64,000 nucleotides of DNA from Populus alba (Eukaryota > Streptophyta > Magnoliopsida > Malpighiales > Salicaceae), in the NCBI RefSeq assembly GCF_005239225.2, contig NC_133302.1, positions 7,688,001-7,752,000 of the forward strand, written 5' to 3'. Below the pieces are notes generated by a model that searched no databases, was not told where the DNA came from, and saw only the letters and a program-made list of their open reading frames with translations. How positions within the stretch are numbered: position 1 is the first letter of the stretch; every line of letters begins with the position of its first letter. Position numbers and translations under genes: made by a program. This document shows positions 23,701 to 35,625 of the stretch, piece by piece.

Positions 23701-26700
23701 GACTAATTAGATGTCAGTCTTTCCATTTTTGTATCTTTTCCTACAAAAGAAACACCAAAATTGATGCCCCCCCCCCCAATTGCTCTCAAACTCTAAGAAA
23801 ATAAAATGGATCTCGATATGTTAAACCTTATAAGACAAGTGTAAAAAATAAAGTGAGCCCATAGTTTAGAACACGGGTAAAGAATACATGACATTGCCTG
23901 ATCAGTTGGTGGATGCTGTCTTAGCTTTTCTTTTCATATTTGGACATCAGGTACATTTGCTATTCTTTTAGTAAAATACCCAAAACTCATTGACAATAAT
24001 TTCCACAATATTTTCTAGGGATAAATGCCGAATTGCTGTTATCATTAACAATTCATATAAAAGAACTTGCAATCTAGCTTAGTTAAGAGCATATATTCAG
24101 ATAATACTACACTTGAAACTTCACGAGTAAAATTAATTTGAAAATTTCCTGTCATTCGGTCAAAAGAAAGAAAGGGGAAAGTTATGTAATAAAACCTCGA
24201 CACATCCTCCAGCATGAAAACACGGAGTGGTTTTACTTCTGAAGGTGTCCACTTCATGAACTCCTTGCGCCAGTTATGCAGCACATTCACAGGAGTCACA
24301 ATGAGCACTGTTCTCAAACCCAGATCAACACTTCTCATGGCAGTGTACAGAAAAGCTATGACCTGTAGATGCAATTCATTAAATCTAGCTAACTGTCCAA
24401 CCAAATTAAACAATTATAATGCTATGCTGCACAATTAAATTATGGCATGGCGGTCAGCATTCAAGGGTTCCTGCTATTACTAGCACTGCCACTAAAACTA
24501 CAACCATTAAACTGATTGTTCACCATGCTATAATTAAGTACATAATTATATAATTTAGAATATTTGGAGTTAACATTAATTGCAGACATCAGGGGTAGAG
24601 AGAATAACTTATCTAGAAGGTTGAAATAAATTGGCAAAAACTCACCAGTTACCAGTTAACACTTTATCAGATTTATTGGCAAACATTCTCAACACCACTC
24701 ACATCATATCCCCTCATATATTACCCATGGGAAGTGGATTCAAAAGAGGAATCGAACAGAGTACCTGAAAAGTTTTACCAAGGCCCATCATATGTGCTAA
24801 AATGCAACCAAGACCTTTATCACCAGACCTTGCTTTTCCAATTGACTGTATAATATTTTCCCACAAAAATCTTATCCCTGCCACCTGCAATCTCAAATCA
24901 ACTTGGGTAAGCAATAAAAAGAAGCATTTATAATAAAATAGAAATAAGAACGAAAAATCAGTATCAGTGAAAGCTGTAACATTTGAAAAGGAAGCACATC
25001 AAATCGACCCCCATTCAGGCCCTCGCTTCCTACACTTTAAATGCCCATATTTAATGCCTGCTGATGTAAAATGTGCTGAAATCTTAATTGCTGGAATAAT
25101 AAGAAAGCAAGTTGGGAACCAAATATTAATTTTGAGCAAGGTGGTGGGTTAAGAACCCCAAAGGGTAGTGCACTAAGTTTTCAAGCACTGTAATTACAGT
25201 TTGGATACAAGAAACAGAATGATGCAACTAAGTAATAAGACCACTAGACTGAGTATGGAAACCTACATAAGGATAGAATGAAACCTGATGGGCTTTCAAT
25301 TTAGACGAAATGCTTGGAGGAATCCTCACAGCTTCTTCACCTTTTTCCCTCACGACATTCACAACATAACCTGTTGTGGCATCACCAAGCACTTCAACAC
25401 TAGCACCTTCAGTTAAGTTTCCACTGCAGCTTGCAGGATTGATCATCTTGGATTTGTCAGAAAACTGTACTTTCAGGGATTTCAAGCGTTCTTGACGTTC
25501 CTGAATAAGATCACAACACAAAGCATAATCAGTACTGACATGCCTGATTTAACCAAATCAATCATTAAAAAAAAAAAAAAACACCTTCTCAATAGCAATT
25601 TTTCTCTTGGTCTCTTCTCCTAATTCAGCATCATCAATGATCCTTCTAATCTTCTTTTTCTTCTTTCTCTTAGATCTGATACAAAGTAGCATAATTTGAG
25701 AATTATGTTTGGGATACAATCTCATAACAAATTTTAGATACAGTAGGGAATAATTCATAAAACTACAGACAAAGGTCTGTCTCATAAGGAACAACAGTAT
25801 ACCTGATTGTAACACCACCATCTGTATCTGAGGACTCTGAATCACTATCAGAGCTCGTAATCATTGTATCGCCAGACCCCACAGCTTTCTCTAACTGTAA
25901 TGTAAACATTTGTAGCAGACTTGGAGAGCAACAACAACATTGCCAACCAGAAGCTGGAACCTTAGGCAAGAACTCTTCACCAATGTTCCGTTTTATACAA
26001 GCAGTGCAGAATAATGTTCTGCATGACTTGCAACTTACCAATTCAATGTTCCGTCCACACCATCCACAGTAACACTCAGAACAGTCAGGATCCTGCAACA
26101 AGTTAAGCTCAGGAATGGAATTGTGGAAAATATAATAGGATAAAAAGCATTTAAAAAAAAAACAATAAGTTAGTAATCTTTCACTTTTTGCAAACTCCAT
26201 GATCCTAGCAAGATGTAACAGTCTGCGGGGAGAAATTCAAAGATTTAAAAATGTTTCAGACTCCAAGCAATCAGAGTTCTAATTTGTTGTTTTTGTTACG
26301 CGTGCTAAAAGAAAGAGAGGCAAATGGTTGGATTTGTCATAGCCAATTGTAAGAACCAGCAGTCTTATAATCATCAGACTTCTATGGCTTGTAAAAGTGG
26401 AGGTAAATGTTCTTGTTGCATTTTGAGTTTTTATTAGCTACTGACTGGGGATAACAGTAACACTGATAATTCCATAAAGGTTAAAATTATTGTGCTTCCA
26501 TTGTTCTCTGATGAAAACTATTTTACATTTCATCAATATATCACATCATAAACGCAACAAAAGAGATAATCTTTCTAAGGTTGTTTAAGTAAAACAAGAA
26601 TCCTAGTAAGCTGATCCACTCATTAGAATTATTATGATGGCTGGCCAGACAACCACCTAGTTATGACAATAATCTTAGGTAACTGCTTGCATGCATATCT

Positions 26701-29700
26701 ATGAAGCGTGATACTTTAGCATTTTATAACTTATTTGAAGCAACTTGGATAAATGCACAGGCAAAAATTAATGTTCATACCTTCGCATGCATCTTTTCCT
26801 CCATTAAGAACTTACAGTCTTTGCAAACTATTACTTTCAAAAGTGGATGTGAGTGCGCTTCAACAGCCACTTTATCACAGGCAGTGCACAGAAACTTCTC
26901 ATTTGAACCCTGTGAAGGATTGCAATCAGTTGTAGGGTCCCCAGTGTTCTCTTGCACAGTTGATTGATCCTCAACTTTAATGTTGTGTACTGATTTATCC
27001 TCCAGAATGTCCGCTTCATCATCACTGTCTATGTTAACAGTCCGAATCTTCTTATCATTGATGCTTAGATCCTCACTCTCATTTGGACGCTTGGACCTTC
27101 TAGGTTCAGTGGCATCAGGCAGCGCAGACTCTGGGAAAACTGAATTGCTCTTACCTGTAGAATGTTCCATTACAAGGTCTACAGAAAGCTTGTCTTTCTT
27201 CAAATCTTGGCATGTGACTTCATTGTAATCGTCATCCAGAGACAGTGGCTCATCCATGTTCCTTCCCATGTCCTGGATGACTGAGCTAACACCCTAATTC
27301 AAGAAGAGTTCAAGAAAAAGGAACATGACCAGTCCATTTCAAGAGAACATATAGTTTTACACTAATTACTAGGAATTCAATATTGAAGGATTGCCTTGAG
27401 ATTATATGCTCTGTAGCATCCCCACCAAAAAAAAAAAAAGAACAGTTGAACTATTGAAGACATAATAGCTGAAGCATACACTACACAATGAATTAAATTT
27501 CCAACACCTAATTCAAACTATAATAGTTTAATTAGAAACAGTTGGACTTTAAAAACATGACAGAATCAGCATATGCAATCAATTGAGTTTCCAGACCTAG
27601 TTTAATATGGAACAATTTCAGACTCAGAACAACCAAAATTTTATAGCCTTCCGCTGTTATGAGATCATGTCAAGAGTCCCATCATTCACCACCAGAAGAT
27701 AGAATTCATGGCTTAGATAACAGGAAATGGCAAACGAAGAAAACAATGAGTGGAAGTCTCACCTGTTTACATCTCTTACGCTGTCTCCTCTGTTTCAAAT
27801 GAAGTTGAAGTTTCTGATCAATCTTTGCATCATCTTCCTCTTTGACCTTTCAATGTACAAAAACAAGAACCTTTCAATGTACAAGTACAAGAAATATACA
27901 ATTTAAATATCAACAGAGCATACAATCAAAGAAGCTTGACAATCACTATAATCTACCGGACACAAATTGCAAGATGAAATACCAATACATTTCTAGAAAC
28001 AAGAAAATTATATTAACTGACTGAAAAGAAAAGCAAAAGCATGTTGGACAAAAGTCATCCTCCAAGAGATGAAAGCAAAAGGAATATCATAGAAGGCCAG
28101 CCCAATCCCACTGAATGTCAGCTAAGAAAACTCCCATGAAACAACAGAAGCATGACATCACAATGAAGCTAGAAAAATTATCATACAATAATCCCAAGGT
28201 ACCACGAAGGTTTGGATTTTCTGCATTAAGAAATAAAAATTACAATCACAAAGTTCCAAATAAAAAATAATCTCAATCACTAACAAAAAAAATTCAAGGA
28301 ATCCCTAAAGCACCAGTAGAAACACGGCTGCTTGACTACCAATGGGAATGAGAATCAATAGGAACTTTAACTGTAAGAATCCAGAGACACTCAGATCACC
28401 TCATCGGAGCAAAGATAGTTCAAGGAAAGCAGCATTTTGACCCATCTGATTATTGATGGATTAAGTTCTTCAATGGCTGTGCTAGTTATTCTAATGAACT
28501 AGCTAATCATTTTAGTACTAGCCTTATTCACAGGAATATTGACCAACCTTTCTATAACTTTTTCTCTGTTCCTCTGAAAGAACAAGTTCCTTTTCATTTG
28601 CCACGGCCTCTGCAATAAATGGATCAATGGAATCCTCATCAATGTCTTCAATCTCCTCAACCTGACAAAAAGAAAATCTCAAAACCATTGGAAGATTCAA
28701 TCAAAAAGAACATTGTAGAGTTGGAACTTTAGAATAATGGTGACAAAAGGAACTGTAACAGAGAGACCAAAACCACAAGACATATGTCCAACCAATCCTG
28801 ACAGTAATTGTCAGTCAATTAGAAACTTAAAAAAGCCAGAGTCTATTACTAAACTCAGCTAAAAACATTTTCCCATGAATGGGTGAGGGGATACGCTTCT
28901 TCAAACCTGATTCAATGTTTGGATTGCTTTGCTTTGAATTACAAGGGCAGAAAAACAGAATTTGAAAAGAAAACCCCATTTAATAAAAAGACAAGGCCTG
29001 AAAGTACAGATGGTTTATACTAAGCATGAAGACAAAACATAATGAACCAATAGATCAGATCAACCAGAATCAGATAAAAACATTTAGCACTTGTCACCCA
29101 GTAATATTTTGAATCAATTTTCATTTCAAATGATAAAACATCAAGCTGCTGAAGGGTTGAAAAATGCTTAAGACAGAAGGCATTAAGCAGAAATGTCATA
29201 ATGTGGCTAATTATACACTCAAATTTAATGTGTCACCTCATTGACTCCGGGAAATTTAAGTCCCATAAGTGCAGCTTCCTGGGGAGTATTGGCCAGGTAA
29301 ACAGAAGCCCAATGCTTACTACCAAATGAAGCAACATCCTCCCCACTGCTAGTTGAGAATAGTTTCTTCATAGAGACCCAATCTACTTCTCCATTTTCTA
29401 CAATAGCCTCACTTCCATCCATGGAAAGTTTTTTCTGCAGAAATCCACTTGCACCCTCCTCCAATAATTTACCATGACGTCTAAGCCCAGAAAGTATATC
29501 ATTTAAATGGATTTCAAACCTTGCACAATTCACCTTGCTGAAAAATGAAAACCTTACCGTCTAGTAGGCCTATGGATTTGAAGATATTTCTCAGCATCAG
29601 CAACTGAATCAATAGTTTCCTTGGTCACCTGAGATCCCACCCAGTGTGCCCTCCTTTTCCAAGCTTCAGTGCAGCAACCATTAGGAGCCTGGCTTTCGAT

Positions 29701-32700
29701 CCACTTATAAAGGCTTGGTAGCTCAATACCAGATCCATCAAGTTGTTCCTGTTAGGCAAAGCATGTGAATTAGGGGGGAGTGAAAGGAAATATAACATGA
29801 CAACTTCATTTCCTAGAGGCAATGATCAAAGATGGTCACTTCACAAAAATAAAAAAGAAAAAGAAAATGGCTCAGTCCATGCTAGCAACCATGTTACCTT
29901 AACAGTTACAGTCACCATAAACATTGACACTAAATCATAATACTTCCTTAACAATCCAAAATCTAACGGTTCCAAAATATGTGAATTCCGAAGAATTGCT
30001 CATACTTCATGGATTAATGGATGAATTAGATTTATGATTGTGATCTAGTAGCTCTTCTACAGCTGGAATCATTAAAAAAAGGAATGTAGTCAACAACCAC
30101 ACTCCAAACCATTCAAAACAATTCTGAGAATCCACACTCCAGAATCAACAGATAAGTAAGATTCTACCACTTCACTTTCCTTTGCAAAATCAACTGCAAA
30201 TGATTCAGTCAATCCAACTCCATAAGAATACAATATGTGATGTTGCATCTCTGGCTAGCTTAAGGGTGTTTGGGTCTGTTCCTGCGGCTGTGGTTCGAAT
30301 TAAAAGTTGTTTTCAAGCGTTTGGTTAATACTCGCCACATTTTTTTTCATGTGGACCCCACTCCAAAACTGAGGACAAAAATTAGTTTGTGAAAACCAAT
30401 TTACAATTGCTTTTCGTTGTTGTGCCCTCCTCTCTCTCACCAACACTGTATAAATTTAATTAACATTGCAAAACTTTCCTGGCGCCCATATTCCCCTTTG
30501 TTCCCAAACTACTGCCATTAACTTGAAGGTTTTCAGGAAAACTAGACTTTTGACAAGTGGCAAGATTCAGTGTCTTCAGAAAAGATAAAGGAGCTTCACA
30601 CACTAGCACCTTTTTCTCATCAGCTCCACCAACAAAACAATGGTTCCCCTTTCCTTGGATGATGGCCACACAATTGATGTCATGGCCAAGAATCTAAGGG
30701 CGAGCAATTTCATGCCAGGATTCCTTGTCTGTGAGAGAAACACTGTTTTGCCAAGGAGCAAAAATACGAGTTGTCTGAAATGAAGACTATTTGTCAAAAG
30801 TGACCGAAGCAACATGTTTTTGTTTTACTTTTTTTTTTCAATAATGGTATTACTAAAATAACCTCTTAAAAAAAAAATTTTGTGCAAAGGCTGTGTTGTA
30901 ATTTTCTTTTTACATGAACATTAAAAATACTTGAATACCTTTAGGATTATTTTACCCCTCAATTTTTTTTTTATATATATTTTTTACATTTACTTGCGTC
31001 TGGACTATCACTGACTTATTTTTTTATTCTAATTTTGGTTTTTATTTTAGTTAATATCATTTTTTATTATGTTTTTTTTTTAAATAGTTTGATGGGACAC
31101 TGAAATTTTTTTATTAATGTAAAAGGATTATTCAATTTGTTATGTAATCATAATTATAAAACAATGTTTTGCCATTATATATATATATATAGATATATGT
31201 CCTTTCAGGTAATTTTACAATCAAACCTCATATAAAAAGCATATTAACCAAATACAAGAAACTGCTTTTTTTCAACCGCAATTTTAACCAAACACATCAA
31301 AATTTAAAACGAACCTCACAAAAAGTACTTTTTATTAAACTGTTTTTTTCATACCACAACCACAAAAGTAACCACAATACCAAACATGCTTTTAATCAAA
31401 GAGTTTAAATCTGATTTCTTGGAACAGGCCTTAGTTATATCCTAATAAGGCCTACACCGAGTTTTTTGTGATCCTTTTAATATGTTTTTTGGTCAAGTAT
31501 TTAACTATCTACTTCCCAAGATTCTAATCCTAATGATGCTTCAAAACTGCTTTAAATACAGGGTGTGAAGAGGTTGAGCAGTCTCCATGTCTATGTAAAA
31601 GCCCTAAAACAGCTGATTTCAGAATTCAAGTGCGTTTGAAGACATCTGGAAGCTGCGTTTTGATCTGTAGTTACTTTCTTCAAACTATTTATACATCTTT
31701 GGTCCTCCTCCTTCATTCTAACACTCCTAAAACAGCACTTCTTGTTAAAAGTGCAATCACAACTAATTTGTGAGCCCTACAACCCAATATATACAATTCT
31801 TAAAACCATTCTGTCTCACATCGCATCACATCACAAAACAAGAGACTCAGACCTGCTTGCTGCTAACTACAATGCTCAGTTGTTCCATTTCAGTCAGTCT
31901 GTTTGACAAATTGATAGCTTGTATGCACGAACTCAAAACCATGGAAAAATGGTAAAAAGCATGAGTTGAACAATGCCCATGCAGCCACAAGCCAAATTGA
32001 ATATGCTAGAATCATATAAACAACAGTAGCAGCAATATCCTGATGCAAGAAGTTCAAAATAGAATAGGAGCAACAACAAGAGAATGCATTTAAGTCCCTC
32101 CTGTGTAAGCTTCATATACAATGGAATTGCATTATTGAAGGGCAAGACAACGGCAAAAAAAAATACAGCAATGGCTCATGAATCAAAGAAGCTTTTTGCT
32201 GTGAAAATGACATGGGAGATGTATCAAATTTGGACCTTGCCTGGTTAATGTCTCAAGATACATGCTCTGTATTTCAGGAAAAAAAAGGGTGTGTGCACTG
32301 TAAAATGCATTAAGAACAGAAGAATTTACTCAAACTGAGGAAAGAAGCAGACCAACAAATGGTAGCTCTCAGTCTCAAGCTCATCAAGCACATTTTCCCA
32401 CTCTTCCCTGAAAGTTGTCATCTCATCTTCAGCAGCCGCCTCCAACTATAGACATGGATAAGAAAGAAAAGCATAAATGATAGGCAAGGTTGAGAGAATG
32501 AGAACTCCAAAAAAAGTTAAAAAGCAGCACAAGAAACTAACATCATCACCCTGAAGACTTTGTGCCAACTCCTCTCTCACATCACTCTCAACTTTTGCAA
32601 GAGACTCCTTTTCCAGTGCTTCTTGAGCCTCTGCAGCCTAAAGTAAGTTTCAGTGAATCTTTTCACATAATAGAAGAAAAAAAGAAGAAGCAGAATGCTG

Positions 32701-33368
32701 AGATTAAGCCAAAAACAAGATACCTTACTCTCAACTTCCAAGAACTCGGCAACCAATTCCTCTACTTCTTGATCGGTCAAAGGCACCTGCACAATGAAAG
32801 TAAAAATGGAACTGTTTGCTCTACAAGATTGACAAGTTTTAAACTTACACAAAGTTTAAAATGATCTCTTATTGTGAACATAATTCACCTATAACTTTCA
32901 CATGGTACCATATCCTACCATGGAAAACAACTATTGTTACTCTCGCTAGTCCTATTGTTAACCTAAAACCGTTTGTTCCTCTTCTTTCTGCCCTTTTATC
33001 AAGTATGTCTCTTTAAGCTTCCACTTGATGAAATATTCATTAACTCAAAATTGGTCATTGGAAAATCCGCATCAAAACAGGTTATTATTTCACAAGTTTA
33101 AACTGCTGGGTTCAAAGCTATAATACCAATATCAAAAAATAATAACATTCACATAAAAAAAAAATAGTATACTCAAACTACCTATCAACAAAGGTGATGA
33201 ATAACACTTAACAGTAACAAGAAGAAAACATAAAGCAACGAAAAAAACCTGAATACGGGTCCCATCATCTTGTCCAGATGTAGAAGGCTCATCATTCTCA
33301 TAATCACCAATAAATGAATCACTTGAAGCACTGTCAATGTCCTCAACTTCCTCATTTTTTTCCTCCAT
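17728..33368 (-). CDS. ATRX: ATRX-type SNF2 chromatin remodeling ATPase, complete 25-exon gene
   Basis: The spliced product (1485 residues) is an SNF2 helicase of the ATRX type; in plants and animals ATRX takes part in histone H3.3 deposition in the nucleus. Coding exons, 5' to 3' on minus: 33368-33249, 32786-32724, 32637-32542, 32445-32353, 29748-29558, 29480-29237, 28661-28548, 27846-27763, 27293-26781, 26092-25803, 25675-25585, 25500-25285, 24884-24765, 24362-24196, 23482-23341, 23223-23074, 22995-22940, 22852-22552, 20026-19894, 19747-19686, 19564-19338, 19191-18988, 18907-18829, 18750-18482, 18160-17728. All junctions are GT/AG and all phases close. An acidic N terminus ([18 protein letters not shown]) precedes a Cys-rich ADD-type finger at about 460-570 ([19 protein letters not shown]). 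The ATPase has Walker A HMMGLGKT (736-743), DEAH (857-860) and helicase C with [11 protein letters not shown] and [12 protein letters not shown]. No breaks are seen. Introns 4 and 18 are long and hold repeats. The length is close to that remembered for the Arabidopsis protein. Confidence 0.95.
20981..22066. repeat. Large imperfect foldback (inverted repeat) in ATRX intron 18
   Basis: The left arm (about 20981-21490) and right arm (about 21550-22066) are inverted copies. Examples: 'tttgtggttagtagtaggc' at left against 'gcctactactaaccacaaa' at right; 'cttctaatgtacaaaattcaaaa' against 'ttttgaattttgtacattagaag'; 'tacgtagggggta' against 'ataccccctaaata'. The loop is under about 100 bases. Identity looks near 80% by eye with small indels. 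Encodes no protein. Confidence 0.8.
30263..31391. mobile_element. MITE-like element carrying a gene fragment, in ATRX intron 4
   Basis: The left end reads AGGGTGTTTGGG..GGCTGTGGTT. The right end, read inverted, is AAGCATGTTTGGTATTGTGGTTAC. Both thus start with a TGTTTGG terminus followed by GTGGTT. TTA lies next to both ends, which fits (but does not prove) a PIF/Harbinger-like 3-bp target duplication. The interior holds an ELP2 fragment plus A/T-rich filler and a (TA)n tract near 31176-31190. No transposase is present, so it would be non-autonomous. Confidence 0.55.
30460..30777 (-). pseudogene. ELP2 (Elongator subunit 2) gene fragment
   Basis: The minus-strand frame reads QTTRIFAPW, then SWHEIARP, a stop codon, [26 protein letters not shown] and [10 protein letters not shown]. 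These are distinctive ELP2 WD-repeat motifs ([31 protein letters not shown] in plants). An in-frame TAG sits after ARP. TTTCAG just before ACAACTCG looks like a retained splice acceptor, so the fragment was copied from genomic DNA, not from mRNA. It is opposite in no way to ATRX transcription: it lies on the same (minus) strand inside ATRX intron 4. It is non-functional as an ELP2 gene. Gene identity rests on remembered motifs. Confidence 0.75.
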
Positions 33369-34980
33369 TTTTACTCACATTGGCTATCAATATAGCCCCT
33401 CCAAAAAAGAAATGGAAAAAGGAATTAGCTTTATGTGGAACTCAAGCAAAACCCAGAAACAGAAACAGTAACAAATCTTAAAAGAAACAAAAAACAGAGA
33501 GGATTCATGCTTATAATGCCGATTATTCCTTCAAATTTTCAAATTTAATGTATTACTACAAAACCCAGTAATGTTCGTTGTTTTTCAATAAAAAATAAGA
33601 ATTTTTAATTCGAAACTGAATCGAAATCTATGAATAACAAAAACACAAGAGAACTTTTGCAGGAAAGTAATTTACTTTAGAGAATTAGCCTCGAGGATTG
33701 AATGTGACTTCTGATGTACAGGGAAGAGGATTTGGGGCTTTTAATTAATTGGTAATGTGTTTGAGTCGGGTTTTTATGATTTTGAATTTTGGTGTGGGGT
33801 TGTTTTGAATTTAACTTAATTATAATTTATATTTTAAGGTGCATATGGTTCGTAATGTTTAAGAAGAACAAAAGTTATCCTTGTACTTTTATTATGTTAC
33901 AAATTAGTCCCCAATTACATTGTAATCACAGAATCATCCATTAACATCATGAAAAACAAAATCAATTAAACTAATTAAAATTTTAAAAAAATAACAACCA
34001 ATTTGATTTTTATTTTATAAATTAAAAACTGAAAAAATAAAATCGAATCAAACTCAAACCAAGCCGAACTGAAAATAAACCAAATCAAAATCAAGTTAAA
34101 CTAAAAAAATCAAATTAAAACTAGTCAATTTAAACCAATTTCAATTTATTTTTAATTTTAAAAAAAATTAAAAATAATCATCCTTATATAATAAAAGCAT
34201 GAAATATATGCTTTTTGCAAGGTACGTCGTGCAGGACCTTACAAACAAACAAACCTTTAATATTAAATTCATAAAAATTAAGGCTAGGAAAGTAGTTTTG
34301 GACTAGACATGACACTTGCTTCTTTGTGAGTCTTTTTTTTATATATAAAAAATAATATTTATGCGCCGCAAATGCATTTTTTAAAAATAATAGAAACCAA
34401 CCACTTGATTTATTAGTAAGGTTTGCTAAGTTAATTTTATTTTTATTAGATGGTAAAGAAATAGGAAATGATAGCAAGTAAATAAATTTTTATTAAAAAA
34501 ATCACGATACCTTTTTTTTCTTTCCCTCATCTCTTTTTTTTCAACATTAGAGCTGCACCAAATGATTTTTTTCCTAATTGTCTGTGTTTCAACTTGCTGC
34601 CTTCATTTGTGTTTATATGGACTGGTCTTGGCTCTGTTCTATCCTCGATCTTTTTCAGCCATTGTCTAGCACATTTCTAGATCAGGGAAATGGAGCAGGA
34701 CCTGCTCTTTTAGGTGTACCTACCTAGGAGGAAGGGAACGTGTGGTTGTGCTACTGAGACGAAGGCCGATTCTATAATCATCTTAGTTTGCTTGTTCATG
34801 TATGAAATGTAGGTTTCTGTTCTTATTAATAGCTTAATTTAGCAGTCTTTTTGACCATTGAAATATCATGAAATTAGTTGTACAGGAAGGAGCTAGGCTT
34901 GAGAAGAGGCTCCATGTTTTTCCCTTCTCAACTTTAGTGATCTCAATCTTTTAGGTTGGAGTATATTGTGGCTCCTCTCT
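33369..34980. other. ATRX upstream region and AT-rich spacer
   Basis: The ATRX leader and promoter should lie in about 33369-33750 (minus). About 33945-34180 is a degenerate A-rich repeat with 'aaaccaagccgaactgaaa'-type words. About 34540-34980 is more complex but holds no ORF I can support. Confidence 0.4.
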
Positions 34981-34992
34981 TTCCTTGAATTG

Positions 34993-35069
34993 TGTCAAAG
35001 AACCATCTCAATTTAATAGTTTAAGCTGTTAGGTGAGGCTCAAGATATGATTTATATTATTCTCTAACA
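34993..35069 (-). repeat. TRIM terminal repeat (3' LTR)
   Basis: 77 bp, differing from its partner at 35204-35280 mostly in the first 35 bases ('gaaccatctcaatttaatagttt' against 'aaatcatttcaacccaacagctt'). Confidence 0.85.
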
Positions 35070-35203
35070 CACTCCTTCAAGTGAAAGCCATTTGGACTTG
35101 AAACTTGCACAAGCCCACATTATCTTGTGCTTAATTTTATCAAATAAATGGGGATGGTAAGATTCGAACTCGTGACCGCTTGGTCATTAAAGTTCTGATA
35201 CCA

Positions 35204-35280
35204 TGTCAAAAAATCATTTCAACCCAACAGCTTAAGCTGTTAGGTGAGGTCTAAGATATGATTTATATTATTCTCTAGCA
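35204..35280 (-). repeat. TRIM terminal repeat (5' LTR, next to primer site)
   Basis: 77 bp; adjoins TGGTATCAGAAC (minus strand), which marks it as the 5' LTR. Confidence 0.85.
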
Positions 35281-35625
35281 AATTGTAATTCTGATTTTTC
35301 AGCAGCGAAAGGGCAACATGTTTGAAGGCTTTCTGTTGCAAATAACAAAGACTGCAGAATAAGCTTATGATGGGATTCTAATTCTTGATTTGTACACTGG
35401 AATGGACCTAGTTCTTAAGTAGAAGCTTAGTTCATATCAATTTGCAGTGCAGTTTGACATCTGCTTATTTCATTCCTTGAATGACTAAATGAAAGTATGA
35501 GCATTTATATAGTTTATATCTGCAACTAGACTCAATGGAACAAATTTTGCAGTGAGAGTCAAAAGATTTACATAAAAGGGAAAAAGAAAGAGGTGCACAA
35601 GAACAGCAGCCTGGGGAAATTCCTC

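Larger units (their letters stand above)
34993..35280 (-). mobile_element. TRIM retroelement, structurally complete
   Basis: This is a 288-bp terminal-repeat retrotransposon in miniature. Two 77-bp direct terminal repeats (34993-35069 and 35204-35280) both read TGTCAAA..TCTCTAACA/GCA on the plus strand. Read on the minus strand each starts TG and ends TGACA. Next to the repeat at 35204 the minus strand has TGGTATCAGAAC, a match to the initiator tRNA-Met primer site. A purine-rich AAGGAGTG lies by the other repeat. A perfect 5-bp target duplication AATTG flanks the element (34988-34992 and 35281-35285). The inner part has a tRNA B-box-like GAGTTCGAATC. No coding capacity, so it depends on enzymes from elsewhere. 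Confidence 0.88.

Noticed and set aside
33945..34180. Possible gene in the ATRX upstream region
   Set aside because: Only repeated 'aaaccaa/aactgaaa' words in an A-rich stretch; no reading frame.
34993..35280. SINE (tRNA-derived) interpretation
   Set aside because: A B-box-like word is present, but the 77-bp direct terminal repeats, primer site and 5-bp target duplication fit a TRIM.
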